Positions 1-6,614 of a stretch of DNA of 6,614 nucleotides are shown here, in pieces (within the stretch, counting starts at the first letter, position 1; each line of letters starts with the position of its first letter). Source of the DNA: an uncultured Bacteroidota bacterium (GTDB lineage Bacteria > Bacteroidota > Bacteroidia > Chitinophagales > Chitinophagaceae); contig CAIYVS010000298.1 in NCBI GenBank assembly GCA_903929655.1, positions 1-6,614 on the forward strand. The letters run 5' to 3'. A program made the translations under genes and the position numbers. Below the pieces are notes generated by a model that searched no databases, was not told the DNA's origin, and saw only the letters and a list, made by a program, of their open reading frames with translations.

Positions 1-2985
1 CTTCTATTCTGTGGCTATATCAGCTATGGTCAAATTGGGATCGTTACTCCGGATACCATTTGCGCAAATACACCTATAACTCTAAGTTCTGATGATTCGT
101 CTTATTCATATGCATGGGATACCGTTGCACAAAATATAGGACAGTCATTGCAAGGTGGTGTTCCTCAATTGTCAGGTAATAATTCCGGTATTTACGCTGG
201 CACGGTATGTTATACCGTAAAATATGACCCTGTTAGTGGTAACTGGTATGGTTTCTCCGTAAGCAGCAACGGATTTACACGTATCGATTACGGAACAAAT
301 CCCCTTACTAATACACCCGGAGGCACAACTCCTTTCGGTACTTTCAGCGGTTATATTACCAATGGTAACGCAGAATATGCAGATATTGTAAGAGATAGTA
401 CCGGCTTATGGTATGCTTTCATCACTAATGGCAATCACCTGGTTCGCGTTGATTTTGGGAATTCACTGTCCAATAATCTCCCTACAGCCAATACGGTAAC
501 ACTATCAGGCGTTAATAAGGCTATGCAGATTTCCATGATCAGAAATAACGGCCACTGGATTGCCTTTATAGGGAATGACGGCGGCGCTGTAAATAATATT
601 ACCAAGGCAGACTTCGGAAACGATATTACAACGCTAACACCAACAATTACCCAATTACCTACAGGATCTCCTACAGCATTTACTAATCCTGCTTATTTTG
701 CGCTATACCACGACAAAGTTGCCGGTACCTGGAGTATGTTGGTTAATAATTATGGAAATGGATTTAACGGAAATGGGCTCTCCCGTTACGATTTCGGCGC
801 TAATCTTCAAAACAACACCCCAACTGCCACCAGCATGGGTACTCTCACTGGCGGGGCTTATACCTTCTGCAGGGGCATAACTATTATTGAAAGCTGCGAT
901 AGTTTTTACGCATTAGCACTCTATGGTGGGTTTGGCGGTGAATATTATGCGCATCTGAGTTTCAATAACGGCACCACTACTGATATTACAAATACCCCTG
1001 TTATCGCCAATGGTCCTAATGACCTTGCCGGCACACCACCTGCTGCTAACACAAAGGCCAGTATAACTACTTTTTGGAATTATGATGTTTTGGGGGATAC
1101 ACTATACGTTGTTACTCCCGATCCGAATAATCAAACTGTTTACCTGCTTACCGATTATGGCCTTACCGCTTCTGGCCAGGTTACTTATACGCCTAATGCA
1201 CCTTATACTTTTGCACCTGGGCCTCATACTATTTACCTTACAACAGACCAGGGAAATCAAGCTCATCGCGGGCATTATTGCAAATCAATTTACGCTGTTT
1301 TACCCGGCGTACCTACTTTAGGCAATGATACTACTGCCTGCACAGGAGATGTAATCATATTATCACCGATTGTTGTCGGAAACGGAACACCTACTTTTCA
1401 GTGGCAGCTAAACAGCACCAATATTCCTGGTGCAACAAATTCAACCTTAGCTGTTACTACAAATGGTGCATATAATGTCACAGTAAGCGGAGCCGGTCTT
1501 TGCACTACGGGCATTTCTGCAAACCTTTTCGTCCAGTTCGTAAACAGGCCTGTTGTTAATATTGGCCCTGATACTACCATCTGCTCAGGTCAGCCACTCA
1601 CCTTGCAGTCTGATAGCACCTACCCGCCTCAGGACCTTTATTTGTGGAATACATCACCTGTACAGACTACTTCATCTATCTCTGTCAATGCCAGCGGCTC
1701 CTACGTGCTGTCTGTATACTACGGCGGTTGCGTAGGATCTGATACAATAAACATAATTGCAAATCCTTCACCAATCGTTAATTTAGGAAATGACACTACT
1801 TTCTGCGGTGGCAACCTGTATACCATTGTTTCTTCCCAACCGGCAGGTGCGACATTCCTCTGGAATAATGGTACAACTGACAGCACTTTTTCAATCTCTT
1901 CCCAGGGTACCTACTGGCTTACAGTAACAAATAATGGTTGCAGCACTACCGATTCGATAAAGGTTACAGTTTCTGCTGCGCCTGTTTTCAGTTTAGGCAA
2001 CGATACCACTATCTGCGATAATAACCCGATCACGATTGGCACTTATAATCCCAATGCAACCAGCTATATATGGAGCACAGACAGCACAATGGTTCTTTAC
2101 CATTCTTCTTATGGCAACGCAGACAGCATGAGGGCTCTGACTGACTCAGACAGTTATTTAACCACTAACACTGGTGGCATCTTCTCTCTTACTGTATTTA
2201 CTTCAAGTGGCTGCTCATATACCGATACGATCAGCGTTATTTCTCAACCCGGCCCGCATATTGCATTTAATATACCCCGTTTTGATACACTTTGTAAAAA
2301 TAAACCTTTTACAATAGACCCCGGCTATTCCGGTGGTCTCACTTATTCCTGGAATACAGGAGCCAGTTCACAAACTTTAACCGTAAATGAAACCGGCAAT
2401 TATTGGGTTACAGTTACAACTGCCAATAATTGTAGCGCTACAGACACAGTTTCTGTAAAAATGCTTACAGCCCCTACAGGCGGAGTATTAGGCAATGACA
2501 CTACTTTGTGTAATGACCAGATGGTAATGATACCTCCTGTTCTTGACACTAATCTTCATATACAATGGTATGAGAATTACCTGGATGCTACACATTATTC
2601 CGATAGTGCGAAAACCCATAGAATTCAGAATGCACCCGGTCTGTACATAGCAGTTATTACCAATCAATGCGGAACTTTAATTGATAGTATTAATATCAGC
2701 AATAAATTCTGCGATTTGTGGATGCCTAATGTATTCACTCCTAACAATGATGGAGTAAACGACCTTATAAAACCTTTTGGCGATCTGAGCCAGATATCCA
2801 ATTATACATTTACTGTTTATGACCGTTGGGGCCAGCTGCTTTTCACAAGCACTAATCCTTATGATGGATGGAACGGTAAGTTTAATAATATTGACCAACC
2901 CGTTGGTGTGTATGTCTATAATATGCAGTTCAACGTTAAGAATGTGCCATATACGCAACATGGCAACTTTACGCTGCTCAAATAG
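1..2985 (+). CDS. Large T9SS type B cargo protein with propeller-like and Ig-like repeats (5' partial)
   Basis: The frame is open from base 1 to the TAG at 2983-2985, giving 994 visible residues. The first residues (LLFCGYISYGQ) look like the end of a signal peptide, so the true start is probably only some 10-15 codons upstream; internal ATG or TTG codons such as the one at 148 are not the start. Domains by visible residue: a short DTICxxxPITL segment (19-32) like half an Ig repeat; six propeller-like repeats (about 80-400); six Ig-like repeats (about 440-903); and a C-terminal gliding-motility/CHU_C-type domain (904-994) with PNVFTPNNDGVND, YDRWGQLLF and YDGWNGK. That last domain is known as the T9SS type B sorting signal, so the protein is inferred to cross the outer membrane and be released or held at the surface. 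No catalytic motif is visible; adhesion or a structural surface role is possible but unproven. A strong terminator follows, so it is probably the last gene of its transcript. Confidence 0.93.
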   Translation, partial: LLFCGYISYGQIGIVTPDTICANTPITLSSDDSSYSYAWDTVAQNIGQSLQGGVPQLSGNNSGIYAGTVCYTVKYDPVSGNWYGFSVSSNGFTRIDYGTNPLTNTPGGTTPFGTFSGYITNGNAEYADIVRDSTGLWYAFITNGNHLVRVDFGNSLSNNLPTANTVTLSGVNKAMQISMIRNNGHWIAFIGNDGGAVNNITKADFGNDITTLTPTITQLPTGSPTAFTNPAYFALYHDKVAGTWSMLVNNYGNGFNGNGLSRYDFGANLQNNTPTATSMGTLTGGAYTFCRGITIIESCDSFYALALYGGFGGEYYAHLSFNNGTTTDITNTPVIANGPNDLAGTPPAANTKASITTFWNYDVLGDTLYVVTPDPNNQTVYLLTDYGLTASGQVTYTPNAPYTFAPGPHTIYLTTDQGNQAHRGHYCKSIYAVLPGVPTLGNDTTACTGDVIILSPIVVGNGTPTFQWQLNSTNIPGATNSTLAVTTNGAYNVTVSGAGLCTTGISANLFVQFVNRPVVNIGPDTTICSGQPLTLQSDSTYPPQDLYLWNTSPVQTTSSISVNASGSYVLSVYYGGCVGSDTINIIANPSPIVNLGNDTTFCGGNLYTIVSSQPAGATFLWNNGTTDSTFSISSQGTYWLTVTNNGCSTTDSIKVTVSAAPVFSLGNDTTICDNNPITIGTYNPNATSYIWSTDSTMVLYHSSYGNADSMRALTDSDSYLTTNTGGIFSLTVFTSSGCSYTDTISVISQPGPHIAFNIPRFDTLCKNKPFTIDPGYSGGLTYSWNTGASSQTLTVNETGNYWVTVTTANNCSATDTVSVKMLTAPTGGVLGNDTTLCNDQMVMIPPVLDTNLHIQWYENYLDATHYSDSAKTHRIQNAPGLYIAVITNQCGTLIDSINISNKFCDLWMPNVFTPNNDGVNDLIKPFGDLSQISNYTFTVYDRWGQLLFTSTNPYDGWNGKFNNIDQPVGVYVYNMQFNVKNVPYTQHGNFTLLK
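238..1170 (+). repeat. Six propeller-like protein repeats, W-Y...R-x-DFG type
   Basis: Within the first protein a unit of about 53-65 residues recurs six times. Each unit has an aromatic strand (NWYGF, LWYAF, HWIAF, TWSML, SFYAL, TLYVV; near visible residues 81, 136, 185, 243, 301, 368), followed by an RxDFG-like motif (RIDYG, RVDFG, KADFG, RYDFG, HLSFN, LTDYG; key residue near 96, 151, 204, 264, 320, 385). After the first four motifs comes a loop rich in N, T and P (NTP, NNLPTA, LTPTI, NNTPTA). Spacing and strand pattern suggest blades of a beta-propeller, which is inference. The fifth and sixth copies are degenerate in the DFG motif. The repeats are diverged at DNA level, so they are old. 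Confidence 0.72.
1312..2709 (+). repeat. Six tandem Ig/PKD-like protein repeats with a paired-cysteine pattern
   Basis: Six units of about 70-94 residues each open with LGNDTTxC or a variant (D at visible residues 443, 524, 598, 668, 762, 833; C at 447, 528, 602, 672, 765, 837). They continue with a central W strand (FQWQL, YLWNT, FLWNN, YIWST, YSWNT, IQWYE) and a GxYxxxV strand (GAYNVTV, GSYVLSV, GTYWLTV, GIFSLTV, GNYWVTV, GLYIAVI). They close with a second cysteine before D/T (LCTTG, GCVGSD, GCSTTD, GCSYTD, NCSATD, QCGTLID). The two cysteines per unit could form one disulfide outside the cell. This is the usual stalk of Bacteroidota gliding-motility-associated cargo proteins. Copy four carries an insertion of about 25 residues; copy five lacks the LGN part. 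Confidence 0.85.
2710..2982 (+). other. T9SS type B sorting domain (gliding motility-associated C-terminal domain)
   Basis: The last 91 residues of the first protein show the full family pattern: CDLWMPNVFTPNNDGVND, then a YTFTVYDRWGQLLF strand, the NPYDGWNGKFN loop, PVGVYVYNM, and the final strand ending GNFTLLK. In the known family this domain directs export by the type IX system and commonly works with PorP/SprF-like partners. No sprF-like gene lies inside this window. Confidence 0.93.
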
Positions 2986-2997
2986 TTTTTAAATCAG

Positions 2998-3045
2998 TTA
3001 TAAATAAGAAAGCCGGATGAAATCATCCGGCTTTCTTATTTATAA
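2998..3045 (+). terminator. Perfect 22-bp hairpin terminator, probably bidirectional
   Basis: Bases 2998-3019 are exactly complementary to 3024-3045, with a four-base AAAT loop. The stem has a GC-rich core (GCCGGATG/CATCCGGC) next to the loop and an A/T-rich base. It starts 12 bases after the stop of the first gene. The pyrimidine- and T-rich 3' arm (CTTTCTTATTT) acts as an imperfect U tract, and the A-rich 5' arm gives the same on the other strand, so it could stop transcription in both directions. It should insulate the downstream pair of genes. Confidence 0.88.
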
Positions 3046-3050
3046 TTTAC

Positions 3051-3058
3051 TAATTTTG
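3051..3058 (+). promoter_or_regulatory. Probable Bacteroidota -7 promoter element (TAnnTTTG)
   Basis: TAATTTTG fits the Bacteroidota sigma-factor -7 consensus TAnnTTTG exactly. It lies 5 bases after the terminator hairpin and 18 bases before the ATG at 3077, which would give a short A-rich leader. No good TTG-type -33 element is seen at the expected distance, because that place is occupied by the 3' arm of the hairpin. It is the natural promoter for the two downstream genes, but the match is short in an AT-rich region. Confidence 0.5.
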
Positions 3059-3076
3059 AATAAACCTCAATTAAAA

Positions 3077-3493
3077 ATGAAGCTCCTCTGTTCCATAATA
3101 TGCATAATTGGTATTTATGGAACTGCTATTGCGCAAACAAGTGTGCACTATGACCCGAAAGATTATGCACAAATACCTGTTTGGATAAAAATGATGGATG
3201 ACCCAAATGTAAATTTCTTTGAGATCGGCAAAGCTTATAAAAGCTACTGGCAGCACCATACCAAACCCACGGACGATGAAGAATTAAAGAAAGAACAGGA
3301 CGTACAGGAAAAAATACCCACTATAAAACAGCAACAGGAAATTGCGCAGGAGAATCATATGAAGATGGCGATCAGGAAGTATGAGTACTGGCATGAACAA
3401 ATGCGCCCCTACGTGCAAAAAGACGGGCATATTTTATCTGCTAAAGAAAGACTGAAAAGCTGGCAGGAGCAAAAACAAATCTCCGGGAAATAA
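3077..3493 (+). CDS. Small exported protein, like the N-terminal segment of propeller-type T9SS proteins
   Basis: This 138-residue protein starts at the ATG at 3077. That start gives a clean signal peptide (MKLLCSIICIIGIYGTAIA, cleavage before Q20). The in-frame ATG at 3017 is rejected because it sits inside the terminator hairpin and would put 20 extra residues before the signal peptide. The mature part has WIKMMDDPNVNFFEIGKAYKSYW (36-58, shown here as its start WIKMMDDP and end KAYKSYW), a charged, Gln/Glu/Lys-rich and probably helical middle (65-98), and RKYEYWHEQMRPYV with DGHILSAKERLKSW (100-129). From memory, the pattern MMxDPNxNFF...AYxxYW...RKYEYW...PYV resembles the segment found at the N terminus of many Bacteroidota T9SS proteins, ahead of an Asp-box propeller. 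There is no sorting domain, so it is predicted to reach the periplasm. Function is unknown; pairing with the next gene, 20 bases downstream, is inferred. Confidence 0.85.
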   Translation: MKLLCSIICIIGIYGTAIAQTSVHYDPKDYAQIPVWIKMMDDPNVNFFEIGKAYKSYWQHHTKPTDDEELKKEQDVQEKIPTIKQQQEIAQENHMKMAIRKYEYWHEQMRPYVQKDGHILSAKERLKSWQEQKQISGK

Positions 3494-3513
3494 TATCTTT
3501 AAAATGATATCGT

Positions 3514-6500
3514 ATGAAATTACGCTTGTTGTTCCTGCTGTTTTTTGCATCGTATATCACTTATAGTCATGCACAAACTGCTGTTGGTACATGGAGCAAT
3601 ACCGGGCCCGTTCTTTTTCCGCTTAATGTCACCCAGCAGGTAAACGGGATTGGCCGGATATGCCAGGTAAAATTTCATCCTTCAGATCCCCAAAAAATGT
3701 ATGCAGTAAGTGCGTCGGGGGGATTATTTATAAGTTCAAATAATGGCCTGAGCTGGACAGTTACAGGAACAGATAGTTTACCACCTGCATCCTGCGCCTC
3801 CGTTTGTATAGATCCTGTTAACGATAGTATTATCTACCTTTCAACAGGCGATCCTGATTATTATAGTTCCAATAATGGTTACGGGATATTCAAAAGTGTG
3901 AATGGAGGTATCAGTTGGTCGCTGATGGATTCCGGGATCGGAAACCTCATGGCTGTTGAAATGTTGATAGACCCCAATGATCATAACACCATTGTCGCAG
4001 CAACCAATAATGGCATTTGGAAAAGTACTAATGCCGGTACAAGCTGGTTTCAGACTCAAAGCGGCACAAGCTTACAAAGCGGTGGTGGCTTTCGCAGCAT
4101 GCTCATGAGGCCGGGGAGCAGCCAGGTATTATACGCAGTTACCAGCAAAGAATATTTTAAAAGCGCCGATTTTGGCAGTACATGGACCCAGATCAGTAAC
4201 GGCCTCTTAATACCCCAGCAATTAGCATATACCAACAGTAATTCTCTGCAATGCAACAGCGGCTTGAGGCTGGCAGTAAGTGCAGCAGATACCAATGTAG
4301 TATATATTGCCACTGCAGACAGTAATGGTATCATCATGAGGTCAAACGATGGGGGCCAGAGTTTTAATGTTATGTATGTGGATACTGCACAATGCCTGGT
4401 ATGCCTTACCCAAAACCCTTCTTCTGCCTGCCAGTACGATTATAATTTTGCAATTACCGCAAACCCTCAAAATGCCAATGAACTTTTACTGGCGGCTAAT
4501 TGTGTATGGCGCTCAATGGACGGCGGCGCTACCTGGAGTAAACGCACCTCATGGTGGAATGAATGCCATACCGACATGCATGATATCAAGTTCAACCCAT
4601 ACAATAACCAGCAAATATTCAATGCAAACGATGGCGGAGTTTGGATGTCGACTGATACCCTGGCAACAGTATGGCAGCCAAGAAGCGATGGGCTGGCCTG
4701 CACGCAAATATACCACGCCTCGCAAAGCCCGCTGATAAGGCAAATGGCAGACATGGGAACACAGGACAATGGCGAATTGTATTTTGATAATACCTGGAAA
4801 TGTAACCGTGGCAACGATTGGTTTAGCGCATCTGCCTTTGATTACAGGGCAGGCGCAAATGTTTACTATATTCAAACCGGCAAAAGAAAAGCATTACAAC
4901 CTTTAGACTCCGAACGGTCTTATAATTCCCCCTTTATGCCCACCAACGATGCCACTGTAGAATTTTTACCATCTAATAGCAATATAGCATTTATAGGAGC
5001 CGACAGCCTCTGGAGAAGCACCAATATCAATACCCCATCCCCTACATGGACACTCTTAAACCCCTACAATGAAACCACCCTGAGCATAGCATCATGCAAA
5101 GCAGACCATAACATCCTATATGCAGTAAGCGTATGGGGGAACTTATATCGTAGCGATAATGCACTTGCGGCATCACCCACTTTTATAACGCTAAACACAC
5201 CCTCTTCCTATAATTATTATGCAAGCCTTGCCACAAATAAATACAACCCAAATATTGTATATCTTAGTTGCAACGATAGTATTTACCGGTCGGCAGACAA
5301 AGGTGCAACATGGTCCAATATCACTTATAACCTCAGCCAGAATCTCACTTTTTCTGTTAATGTATTGAAACTAATAAGTGACGATTATTCCCCTTCCGAA
5401 CGTTTATTTGTAAGCAAGGGTTCTTCTGTCTATTATAAAGACAGCACCACTAACATTTGGACCAAAATTACCGGCCTGCCCAGCGTGGCGAATATAACAG
5501 ACCTGATGATCTATAACGACAGCAGCGCTGCCGGCATGCTAAGGCTATCCACTTTTGGCAGAAGTGTATGGGAAACTAGTATCAATAATAACCAGCGTCC
5601 TGTGGCAGATTTCAGTGCCAACAAACAATACATATGCCCTACCGACACTGTAAAATTCTCTAAAACAATTTACGGAAATTATACTTCATTTGCCTGGGCT
5701 TTTCCCGGTGGCACACCTTCTTATTCCACTGCAGACAGTCCGCACATTGCGTATCCGGCTAATGGCTCCTATAATGTTGTTTTGCTTGCAACTTCACCTA
5801 ATGGCAACGATACAGTCTTAAAAAGTAACTACGTCATCGCATCGAACGGACAAGGCATGAACCTGCACGAAGGTTTTGAAGACTCCGCCTTTTTACCTGC
5901 CGCCTGGCAAAATAAATCGAGCACAACGGCTGCGTGGCAAAGAGTAGATAGCATTGGCGGATTCGGATCAAGCACTCACAGCATTTATTATGACAACCAT
6001 AATTTTGATGCGGCTGGAAAGCATGACAGGATCGTAACACCACAAGTATTGCTTAACGGTGTGAGCTATCCTTACCTGACATTTGATGTAGCCTATTCTT
6101 ATTCAATAGGCTATCCCGACAGCCTTTCGGTGGAAATATCCCTGGATTGTAATAAAAGCTTTTATACTGTTTATACAAAGGGCGCTGGTTTATTAGCTAC
6201 CACATATAATTCCCCAGCGTATTTTATACCCACAGCAACACAATGGAGAACAGATACTATTTTACTGAACACTTATTTTGGCGATAACATCTCACTTGCT
6301 TTTGATAATATAGGCCATGGGGGGCAGCCAATCTATATTGATAATATTAACCTCGCTGCTACCCTTTCTGTAAAAACATTAGAGAACAAGACCTCGGTAC
6401 AGGTTTACCCTAATCCAAGCAATGGCATAGTGCACCTGGTAGCAACAGGACTGACTGGGAAAAACGCAACAATATCTGTTTATAATGTCATTGGCTCACT

Positions 6501-6614
6501 TGTACGACAATTCGGCACGACAATAAGTGGCAAAAATATCAATACATCGATTGATCTTTCTGGCTTCCCGCCTGGGTATTATGCATTCAGGATACAAACT
6601 GACAATGCTGAGAC
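3514..6614 (+). CDS. Large T9SS type A cargo: Asp-box propeller, PKD, MAM-like domains (3' partial)
   Basis: An unbroken frame runs from the ATG at 3514 to the window end: 1033 full codons with no stop. The start is supported by a signal peptide (MKLRLLFLLFFASYITYSHA, cleavage before Q21) and a 20-base gap from the previous gene; no Shine-Dalgarno is seen. Residues about 25-690 form a BNR/sortilin-like propeller region, with GIGR (45-48), STGD (110-113), Asp boxes, HTDMH (352-356), NDGG (372-375) and GTQDNG (415-420). A PKD-like domain follows (about 695-778; FAWAFPGGTP, GSYNVVLLA), then a MAM-like/choice-of-anchor beta-sandwich (785-949; EGFED, YLTFDVAY, IYIDNINLA), and a type A sorting domain from 962 (YPNPSNG). 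In known T9SS cargo, this signal is cleaved at the surface and the protein is released or attached to lipopolysaccharide. No enzymatic residues can be assigned with confidence; carbohydrate binding or hydrolysis, or adhesion, are possible. Probably cotranscribed with the small gene upstream. Confidence 0.94.
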   Translation, partial: MKLRLLFLLFFASYITYSHAQTAVGTWSNTGPVLFPLNVTQQVNGIGRICQVKFHPSDPQKMYAVSASGGLFISSNNGLSWTVTGTDSLPPASCASVCIDPVNDSIIYLSTGDPDYYSSNNGYGIFKSVNGGISWSLMDSGIGNLMAVEMLIDPNDHNTIVAATNNGIWKSTNAGTSWFQTQSGTSLQSGGGFRSMLMRPGSSQVLYAVTSKEYFKSADFGSTWTQISNGLLIPQQLAYTNSNSLQCNSGLRLAVSAADTNVVYIATADSNGIIMRSNDGGQSFNVMYVDTAQCLVCLTQNPSSACQYDYNFAITANPQNANELLLAANCVWRSMDGGATWSKRTSWWNECHTDMHDIKFNPYNNQQIFNANDGGVWMSTDTLATVWQPRSDGLACTQIYHASQSPLIRQMADMGTQDNGELYFDNTWKCNRGNDWFSASAFDYRAGANVYYIQTGKRKALQPLDSERSYNSPFMPTNDATVEFLPSNSNIAFIGADSLWRSTNINTPSPTWTLLNPYNETTLSIASCKADHNILYAVSVWGNLYRSDNALAASPTFITLNTPSSYNYYASLATNKYNPNIVYLSCNDSIYRSADKGATWSNITYNLSQNLTFSVNVLKLISDDYSPSERLFVSKGSSVYYKDSTTNIWTKITGLPSVANITDLMIYNDSSAAGMLRLSTFGRSVWETSINNNQRPVADFSANKQYICPTDTVKFSKTIYGNYTSFAWAFPGGTPSYSTADSPHIAYPANGSYNVVLLATSPNGNDTVLKSNYVIASNGQGMNLHEGFEDSAFLPAAWQNKSSTTAAWQRVDSIGGFGSSTHSIYYDNHNFDAAGKHDRIVTPQVLLNGVSYPYLTFDVAYSYSIGYPDSLSVEISLDCNKSFYTVYTKGAGLLATTYNSPAYFIPTATQWRTDTILLNTYFGDNISLAFDNIGHGGQPIYIDNINLAATLSVKTLENKTSVQVYPNPSNGIVHLVATGLTGKNATISVYNVIGSLVRQFGTTISGKNINTSIDLSGFPPGYYAFRIQTDNAE
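3733..5313 (+). repeat. Asp-box (BNR) motifs of the propeller
   Basis: The S-x-D/N-x-G-x-x-W signature recurs in the third protein: SSNNGLSW (residues 74-81), SVNGGISW (128-135), STNAGTSW (171-178), SADFGSTW (217-224), SNDGGQSF (277-284), SMDGGATW (334-341) and SADKGATW (593-600). Each follows an aromatic/hydrophobic strand such as GLFI, GIFK, GIWK or SIYR. Two degenerate copies seem to lie near WMSTDTLATVW and SLWRSTNINTPSPTW. Spacing of about 43-60 residues in the first half fits propeller blades. The large gap between 341 and 593 suggests two propeller lobes, the second with worn motifs. Confidence 0.85.
5596..5847 (+). other. PKD-like domain
   Basis: Residues 695-778 of the third protein fit a PKD fold: RPVADFSAN at the start, a cysteine and TDTVKFSK strand, FAWAFPGGTPSYS with the typical W-x-FPGG-x-P turn, then HIAYPANGSYNVVLLATSP. 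In secreted Bacteroidota proteins this acts as a spacer between the functional part and the C-terminal anchor domains. Confidence 0.8.
5866..6360 (+). other. MAM-like / choice-of-anchor beta-sandwich domain
   Basis: Residues 785-949 begin with HEGFED and AAWQ, include KHDRIVTPQV and YLTFDVAYSY, then DSLSVEISLD and an aromatic TQWRTDTILL strand, and close with ISLAFDNIGHGG and IYIDNINLA. That order (EGFE..., W..., sparse loop, L-x-F-x-x-A, D-S-L-x-V, W-x-x, I-x-F, YIDNI) is typical of the jelly-roll module that often sits before T9SS sorting signals. It may bind a ligand or space the protein; no binding residues can be named. Confidence 0.68.
6397..6614 (+). other. T9SS type A sorting domain, cut by the window end
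   Basis: From residue 962 the sequence VQVYPNPSNGIVHL, then ATISVYNVIGSLV, then IDLSGFPPGYYAFRIQT matches the three conserved strands of the T9SS type A C-terminal signal. Only the last strand, usually a few residues ending in K or R-rich sequence, lies beyond the window. The gene should therefore stop within a few tens of bases of the edge. Confidence 0.92.

Noticed and set aside
148..150. TTG codon as start of the first gene
   Set aside because: The frame is open to base 1 and the upstream residues look like a signal peptide end plus a DTxC motif typical of the same protein.
2677..2961. Antisense open frame of 94 codons over the type B sorting domain
   Set aside because: It is a shadow of a well-conserved domain on the + strand and has no family-like features.
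3017..3076. Upstream in-frame ATG that would lengthen the small protein by 20 residues
   Set aside because: It lies inside the terminator hairpin and ahead of the probable promoter, and it would bury the signal peptide behind a non-signal extension.
3494..3501. TATCTTTA, a near match to TAnnTTTG just before the third gene
   Set aside because: It misses the final G, lies only 12 bases from the start codon, and the 20-base gap fits cotranscription better.
3504..3566. A 20-codon ORF beginning at the ATG at 3504, overlapping the start of the third gene
   Set aside because: It is short, out of frame with the signal peptide frame and has no distinctive composition; chance is enough to explain it.
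4056..4875. Several open frames on the - strand and one in another + frame
   Set aside because: They overlap the coding frame of the large propeller protein, which carries clear motifs throughout; these frames show no recognisable motifs or start signals.

Overview
The window looks like a chromosomal stretch from a member of the Bacteroidota. The clearest signs are two secreted-protein genes that end in type IX secretion system (T9SS) sorting domains of two classes, a TAnnTTTG-type promoter element, A-rich translation starts without a Shine-Dalgarno sequence, and AT-leaning codon use. The protein style resembles Chitinophagales, but that is only an impression. All genes are on the + strand, and there is no RNA gene, mobile element or CRISPR array.

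Layout. Positions 1-2985 hold a large exported protein whose extreme 5' end lies outside the window. It has a remnant signal peptide, six propeller-like repeats, six Ig-like repeats with paired cysteines, and a gliding-motility-type (T9SS type B, CHU_C-like) C-terminal domain. Positions 2986-3076 are a compact intergenic region with a perfect 22-bp hairpin terminator (2998-3045) followed at once by a probable promoter (3051-3058). Positions 3077-3493 encode a small 138-residue exported protein. Twenty bases later, 3514-6614 encodes another very large exported protein: signal peptide, Asp-box (BNR/sortilin-like) beta-propeller region, PKD domain, MAM-like/choice-of-anchor domain, and T9SS type A sorting domain. 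It stays open to the last base, so only its final few residues are missing.

How the genes relate. The hairpin separates the first gene from the other two, which form a likely two-gene operon. The small protein resembles the N-terminal segment that, as I recall, precedes the same kind of Asp-box propeller in many T9SS cargo proteins. Here it appears to be a separate gene with its own signal peptide, directly upstream of the propeller gene. This possible gene fission is the most interesting point in the window. Otherwise the region is ordinary Bacteroidota surface/secreted-protein territory, and I see no convincing new defence or mobile system.
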